Virus record (IMG/VR): IMGVR_UViG_3300034152_000125
Span: 1-26,217 of that record
From: a virus
Strand: one strand, 5' to 3'
Length of the DNA: 26,217 bases
The notes under the pieces were generated by a model. That model saw only the letters and a program-made list of their open reading frames with translations, was not told the origin of the DNA and did no database searches. The translations under genes were made by a program, and so were the position numbers. Within the stretch, counting starts at the first letter, position 1. Each line of letters begins with the position of its first letter. Shown one piece after another: positions 22,541 through 26,217 of the stretch.

Positions 22541-23610
22541 TGCTCAACGAAAAGATGTTCGCGATCCTCAAGCGTCAGAACGAGCTGACCGCCAAGCTCG
22601 CCGACGGCACAGCAACCGACGACGAGAAGGCGGAGCTGGACAAGCTCGGCAAGACGATCACCGCGCTGACCGACGCCGACAAGGTGGACGTCGGCAAGAC
22701 GAGGCTCGAGACGATGACGGTCGCCGACTTCCAGAAGCACGTCGAGTCCGAGCAGGCAGCGCTCGACGCCAACCTCGACCCCGCGCGCCTCGCGCTGCTC
22801 AAGCGCAACATCGACAACGTCAAGGCGCAGGGCAAGACCAGCGCCGACGACCACGTCGCGGTCGAGGTCGCGGTCCAGGCGAGCGCCGAGGATCGGATCG
22901 CCACCGTCGAAGCGAAGCTCGACGAGCTGCTCGAGACGGTCAAGGCATCGTTCGACCGGCGCACGTCGACCGGCGTCAACGACGGCGGCGATGCGGGCGA
23001 TCCGCCCGCTGGTGACGGCGGCGACGCGGGTGGCGACGACGGGGGCGACGGCAGCGACGTCGGCAAGGGCGACGACAAGCCCGTCACCACCGCGCTCGCG
23101 ATGGAGGCGATCGAGTCCGTGATCGAGTGCTTCAACAGCATCAAGGCGAAGGTGCAGGAGGGGACGCTCACCAGCGACGAGCTGTACAAGATGTGGCCCG
23201 GCTGGGAGGTGCGCGAGATGATCGAGGGCGCGGTCGGCGTGCTCGCCAAGGCCGAGGAGCTGTCCAAGCTCGTCGAGGAGGTCAAGCCCGAGCTGGAGAA
23301 GATCGCCACCGCCAAGGCCGACGACGACGACGACGCCGGCAAGGCCGACCCGCCCGAGAAGTGTCCGAAGTGCGGCGCGCTGATGATGGGCAAGATGACC
23401 TGCCCGTCCTGCGGCCACGTCATCGAGGACAAGGGCGACGACGACGACGACGACGGCAAGGGCGACGACGACGACGAGGGCAACGACGACGGCAAGGGCG
23501 ACGACGACAAGGGAAGCACCGCCAAGGGCGACTGGCTGTCCGGCGTCGACATCTCGCCGAACAGCGGCAGCGACACCGACGACTACAGGGCGATCCGCAA
23601 GGGTCGCTAG
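22540..23610 (+). CDS. Acidic Asp-rich protein with zinc ribbon, scaffold-like
   Basis: A 356-residue, very acidic protein. The N-terminal 140 residues are helical. Residues about 147-180 are a Gly/Asp linker. A helical region follows (about 185-265). A zinc ribbon uses Cys275, Cys278, Cys288 and Cys291 (CPKCG, CPSCG). A run of Asp-rich repeats (about 298-325, DDDDDDGKGDDDDEG) and a C-terminus containing WLSGVDIS end the protein. Position just before the prohead protease and the Asp/Lys charge suit a scaffold or core protein, but the zinc ribbon is unusual for one. The DDDDGKG repeats could bind calcium or magnesium. ATG 22540 has AAGGAG seven bases upstream. Confidence 0.65.
   Translation: MLNEKMFAILKRQNELTAKLADGTATDDEKAELDKLGKTITALTDADKVDVGKTRLETMTVADFQKHVESEQAALDANLDPARLALLKRNIDNVKAQGKTSADDHVAVEVAVQASAEDRIATVEAKLDELLETVKASFDRRTSTGVNDGGDAGDPPAGDGGDAGGDDGGDGSDVGKGDDKPVTTALAMEAIESVIECFNSIKAKVQEGTLTSDELYKMWPGWEVREMIEGAVGVLAKAEELSKLVEEVKPELEKIATAKADDDDDAGKADPPEKCPKCGALMMGKMTCPSCGHVIEDKGDDDDDDGKGDDDDEGNDDGKGDDDKGSTAKGDWLSGVDISPNSGSDTDDYRAIRKGR
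23431..23512 (+). repeat. GAC/GGC-rich tandem repeat encoding Asp/Gly/Lys tract
   Basis: Near-tandem units of GACGACGACGAC followed by GGCAAGGGC repeat with small changes, encoding alternating Asp runs and GKG. The unit looks expandable by slippage, so its length may vary among related phages. Confidence 0.65.
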
Positions 23611-23624
23611 GCCAGGGGGACACC

Positions 23625-24665
23625 GTGGGCGAAAGAACGATCGGGATCTTCACGGCACAGAAGGACGCGGGCGATGGCGTGCCGCCGTCGTTCTTCGGCT
23701 GTGACGACAAGACGCTGCTCGCGCTGCTCTACCAGCACGCCGCCGAGGTGGCCGGCCCCGGCATGACCAAGTACGACCCCGCCGACGGCGACCTCGCCAA
23801 GCTCGTCGGCGAGATCATCGTGCAGCCCGTCGTCGACGAGACGCTGTACAAGGTCAACGCCGCAGTCGGCAAGCCCGAGGTCGACCGCAAGCCCGACGGC
23901 GACGTCGGCACATGGGCGATTCAGTCGCTCGTGTTCTCGAAGGACACGTTCACCGTCGACGAGGCCAAGGGCTGGATCGACGAGCACTCCGACACATTCG
24001 GAAACTACGGCGTCGACGAGACGGACACGCAGCTGCGTTTTCGTCAGTTCGACCCGAAGTGGTTCACCGAGTTCCGCACCGTGACCCTCGCGGACGGCAT
24101 CGCCGCCGTGTACGGGAAGATCGCGGAGGCCGCACAAGACGACGACGCCACGAAGGAGGCGTACGAGAAGTCGCTCGAGAACTACGGAGCGATCCGCAAG
24201 ATCAATCGGGCGATCCTCAAAGAGGGCGTAACGCTTCTCTGCGACTCCGCGAAGACCATCATACACAAGGCCGACGACGGCGAAGAGACTGAGGAGCGCT
24301 TCGTGCTCTCGATGGTACTCGAGCCGAACGACGGCGAGGACGGCGCACCGTTCAAGCCCGACACGCAGGCCGACGTCTACTCCAAGGGCGACGTGCGGAA
24401 GGCGTGCCATGTGTGGATGGAGTACTACGGCGCGATCGATCTCATGCACTCGTGGCGCGCCATCGGCAAGGAGGACGTGCGCGTCCTCGAATGCTACGTC
24501 GCGCCCTGCGAGTTCAAGCTCGGCGACGACACCGTACTCGAAGGCTCGTGGATGCTCGGCATTCGCGTGGTGAACGACGACCTCTGGAAAGCCGTCAAGG
24601 CTGGCGACCTCGGCGCGTATTCGATCGGCGGTACCGCGAACCGCGTGCCGCTCGAAGCGGCGTAG
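23625..24665 (+). CDS. XkdF-like prohead serine protease
   Basis: A 346-residue protein. The C-terminal half matches the XkdF/Peptidase S78-type pattern: VLSMVLEPNDG near 228-238, YSKGDVRKA near 251-259, His275 (LMHSW) as likely catalytic His, YVAPCEF near 289-295 and the AYSIGGT block with Ser333 as likely nucleophile. The N-terminal region includes WAIQSLVFSKDTFTVDEAKGW and RFRQFDPKWF, which I recognise as a block common in phage prohead protease-related proteins. The enzyme would process scaffold and capsid during maturation. Start is GTG 23625. It ends right after the SIGG block, whereas XkdF proteins usually continue; that continuation seems to be the next gene. Confidence 0.8.
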   Translation: MGERTIGIFTAQKDAGDGVPPSFFGCDDKTLLALLYQHAAEVAGPGMTKYDPADGDLAKLVGEIIVQPVVDETLYKVNAAVGKPEVDRKPDGDVGTWAIQSLVFSKDTFTVDEAKGWIDEHSDTFGNYGVDETDTQLRFRQFDPKWFTEFRTVTLADGIAAVYGKIAEAAQDDDATKEAYEKSLENYGAIRKINRAILKEGVTLLCDSAKTIIHKADDGEETEERFVLSMVLEPNDGEDGAPFKPDTQADVYSKGDVRKACHVWMEYYGAIDLMHSWRAIGKEDVRVLECYVAPCEFKLGDDTVLEGSWMLGIRVVNDDLWKAVKAGDLGAYSIGGTANRVPLEAA

Positions 24666-24674
24666 GAGGGACCG

Positions 24675-25778
24675 ATGCGCAGCGACAAGCGAGTCAAGAT
24701 CGCGAAGGCGGACGGCAAGCCCGAGGACGACAAGATCTACCGCCTGACGGAGATCGAGCCGCAGTTCGTCTCGATGGTCACGGCCGGAGCCAACAGGCAG
24801 AAGAAGTTTCAGGTGGTCAAGGCCGACGAGGTCAACAAGGCCGTACCGGGAGCAGACGCCAGCGACGACGACAAGCGCAAGGCGCAGGAGGAGCGCGCCA
24901 AGCAGTACGGGATCGAGGCGCTCGAGCAGGGCGCGAACCTCTCGTACCCGTCGGGCGACCCGACCACCGAGGCCATGTACGGCGATCCCGTCAACCTCAA
25001 GTACCCGTTCGGGAAGGCCGACAACGAGCCAGACCTCGGCCGCATCAGGAACGCACTCGCGCGTTTCAAGCAGGCCGCAGACACGTACACCGAGGAGCAG
25101 TCGAAGCGCGTGGTCTTCACGCGCATCGTCGAGCGAGCGCTCGACTCCGACGTCACCGTCGGCTACGACGCCGACGATCCGATCGACGCGCTGCTCCCGC
25201 AGGAGACGAAGGACCGCATCGCGGAGAAGGCCGAAGACGACGGCGATGACAGTGCCCCCGCAGACGGAGCTACCGGCAAGGCAGATGTCGACAACCTTGC
25301 CTGGCTCGACGAAGCCGGCTCGCGCGTCGGCGACATGATCGTGAGCCTCGCTCTCGAGTCGCCCGACGCTCTCGGGGTGAGCACGCCCGCCGCAACGGCC
25401 AGCACCGCGCAGAAGGCGCACGTCGACGATCCCGCACGGACCGCGCCATCCGTGAAGCAGCTCACCGAGAAGGTGAGCAAGATCGAGTCCGACCTTCGCG
25501 TCGCCAAGGCCGACCGCGACGCGCTCGAGAAGGAGCGCGACACCGTGGCCAAGGAGCGCGACCAGCTCGCCAAGGCGAACGCCGAACTCCGAAAGGAGCG
25601 CGACAAGCTCAAGGTGCAGCTGGCGAAGGTCCGCAAGGGACTCGGTGGCCCGACCGCGCTCGTCACCGGCATGGTCGCGCAGCAACAGAAGAAGAGGAGC
25701 GACGACGACGACAACGGTTCGCCGTGGGCGTCGGGTGGTGACCTCGCGCAGCGGGCCACGAAGACGAAGACGGGGTAG
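24675..25778 (+). CDS. Coiled-coil scaffold-like protein with XkdF-type N-terminus
   Basis: A 367-residue protein. Residues 20-50 (IEPQFVSMVTAGANRQKKF then QVVKAD) match the EVSLVDxGAN...K segment that normally follows the protease domain in XkdF proteins. Residues about 75-175 (YGDPVNLKYP, then RNALARF) resemble the DUF6582-type block found in phage prohead proteins. From about residue 255 a long charged coiled coil runs to about 320 (EKERDTVAKERDQLAKANAE). The end carries an SDDDDNGSPWASGGD motif. A scaffold role fits the place between protease and capsid. The SD in TAGGAGGG precedes ATG 24675. Confidence 0.75.
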   Translation: MRSDKRVKIAKADGKPEDDKIYRLTEIEPQFVSMVTAGANRQKKFQVVKADEVNKAVPGADASDDDKRKAQEERAKQYGIEALEQGANLSYPSGDPTTEAMYGDPVNLKYPFGKADNEPDLGRIRNALARFKQAADTYTEEQSKRVVFTRIVERALDSDVTVGYDADDPIDALLPQETKDRIAEKAEDDGDDSAPADGATGKADVDNLAWLDEAGSRVGDMIVSLALESPDALGVSTPAATASTAQKAHVDDPARTAPSVKQLTEKVSKIESDLRVAKADRDALEKERDTVAKERDQLAKANAELRKERDKLKVQLAKVRKGLGGPTALVTGMVAQQQKKRSDDDDNGSPWASGGDLAQRATKTKTG

Positions 25779-25819
25779 CAGGGAACCGAACGACGAAACC
25801 AGCTTCACGGAGGAAAGAG

Positions 25820-26217
25820 ATGATCACGAACAAGAGCATCATGGCGAAGGCCGACATGGAAGTCGCCGACCTCATCGCCGACGGCGGTTACCTGCAGGAC
25901 GAGCAGAGCGAGAAGTTCGTCCTCAAGATCATCGAGGAGGCCGTCGTCCTCAAGATGATCCAGGTGATCGGCACCAAGAGCCACACCAAGCTGATCGACA
26001 AGGTCGGCATCAACGGGTGGGTGCTGCACCCCGGCGTGAGCGGCAGCGCGCTCGCCGCGGCCGACCGCACCAAGCCCACGACCGAGCAGGTCACGCTGAC
26101 CACGCACCTGATGAAGGGCGAGATCCGCCTCAACGACGAGGTGCTCGAGGACAACATCGAGGGCGGCCAGTTCAAGCAGACCGTCATGAAGAAGATGGCG
26201 GCGCACGTCGCGCTCGA
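25820..26217 (+). CDS. Major capsid protein, 3' end outside window
   Basis: The first 132 codons of a gene that runs off the window. GGAGGAAAG precedes ATG 25820. The visible protein opens with a helical N-terminal arm (MITNKSIMAKADMEVADLI), then reads MIQVIGTKSHTKLID and KGEIRLNDEVLEDNIEGG, the beta-hinge/P-domain-like features seen in XkdG/PBSX-type HK97-fold major capsid proteins. Position immediately downstream of protease and scaffold is the canonical place. The N-terminal arm is short, so a large cleaved delta domain is unlikely within this reading; scaffold is supplied by the preceding gene. Confidence 0.85.
   Translation, partial: MITNKSIMAKADMEVADLIADGGYLQDEQSEKFVLKIIEEAVVLKMIQVIGTKSHTKLIDKVGINGWVLHPGVSGSALAAADRTKPTTEQVTLTTHLMKGEIRLNDEVLEDNIEGGQFKQTVMKKMAAHVAL

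Noticed and set aside
23607-25808. Very long open frame on the minus strand (733 codons)
   Set aside because: It mirrors the strongly GC-biased codons of the protease and scaffold genes on the + strand, has no SD-start logic or recognisable domain, and the + strand genes have clear families.
1-26217. CRISPR array, tRNA genes, insertion sequence
   Set aside because: No regularly spaced direct repeats, no cloverleaf-like sequence and no transposase or terminal inverted repeats were seen.

Overview
The window is a continuous, GC-rich (roughly 60-65% by eye) stretch of a tailed double-stranded DNA bacteriophage or prophage (Caudoviricetes). All 38 genes I can support lie on the + strand. Most are coupled by ATGA or TGATG stop/start overlaps, and there is no gene-free stretch over about 80 bases. 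The host cannot be named from sequence. Shine-Dalgarno sites of AGGAGG type and lysine-rich proteins point to a GC-rich bacterium rather than a halophilic archaeon.

Region 1 (1-3669) is an accessory run of small proteins: a winged-helix-like fragment, zinc-ribbon proteins, a conserved Cys/His phage protein, and a YkgJ-type cysteine-cluster protein. A short intergenic region follows, with a promoter and a palindrome, then a ribbon-helix-helix regulator (3749) and a helix-turn-helix protein with a basic tail that could be the small terminase (3952).

Region 2 (4738-12238) is the most distinctive part. It is a 7-deazaguanine cassette: queD, three small DNA-binding-like genes (including one with a sigma-70 region-4-like helix-turn-helix), an unassigned ORF, hpt, queE, yhhQ, folE, a 66-residue ORF, a second highly diverged QueD/PTPS-like gene, a DpdA-like DNA transglycosylase, and two tandem ParB-like/zinc-ribbon proteins. 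FolE, QueD and QueE would carry GTP to 7-carboxy-7-deazaguanine. YhhQ could import preQ0/queuine-type precursors, and DpdA would exchange guanine in DNA for the deazaguanine base. HPRT could recycle the released guanine to GMP. No queC is present in the window, so the final DNA base (CDG or preQ0-derived) is open.

Region 3 (12235-26217) is the packaging and head module: large terminase, small zinc-binding ORFs, a PBSX-like portal with a coiled-coil insertion, and a 941-residue MuF protein carrying a C-terminal ADP-ribosyltransferase-like domain with visible R / STS / ExE residues. Next come a companion protein with a degenerate HExxH site (HAAAH), a small ORF, and a gene with its own promoter and lower GC (a moron candidate). 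The module ends with an acidic Asp-rich zinc-ribbon protein, an XkdF-like prohead protease, a coiled-coil scaffold-like protein, and the start of the major capsid gene, which runs off the window.

The order terminase - portal - MuF - protease - scaffold - capsid is classic. The unusual features are the modification cassette inserted between the putative small and large terminase genes, the duplicated QueD fold, the HPRT link, the paired ParB-like genes after DpdA, and the MuF-ART effector.
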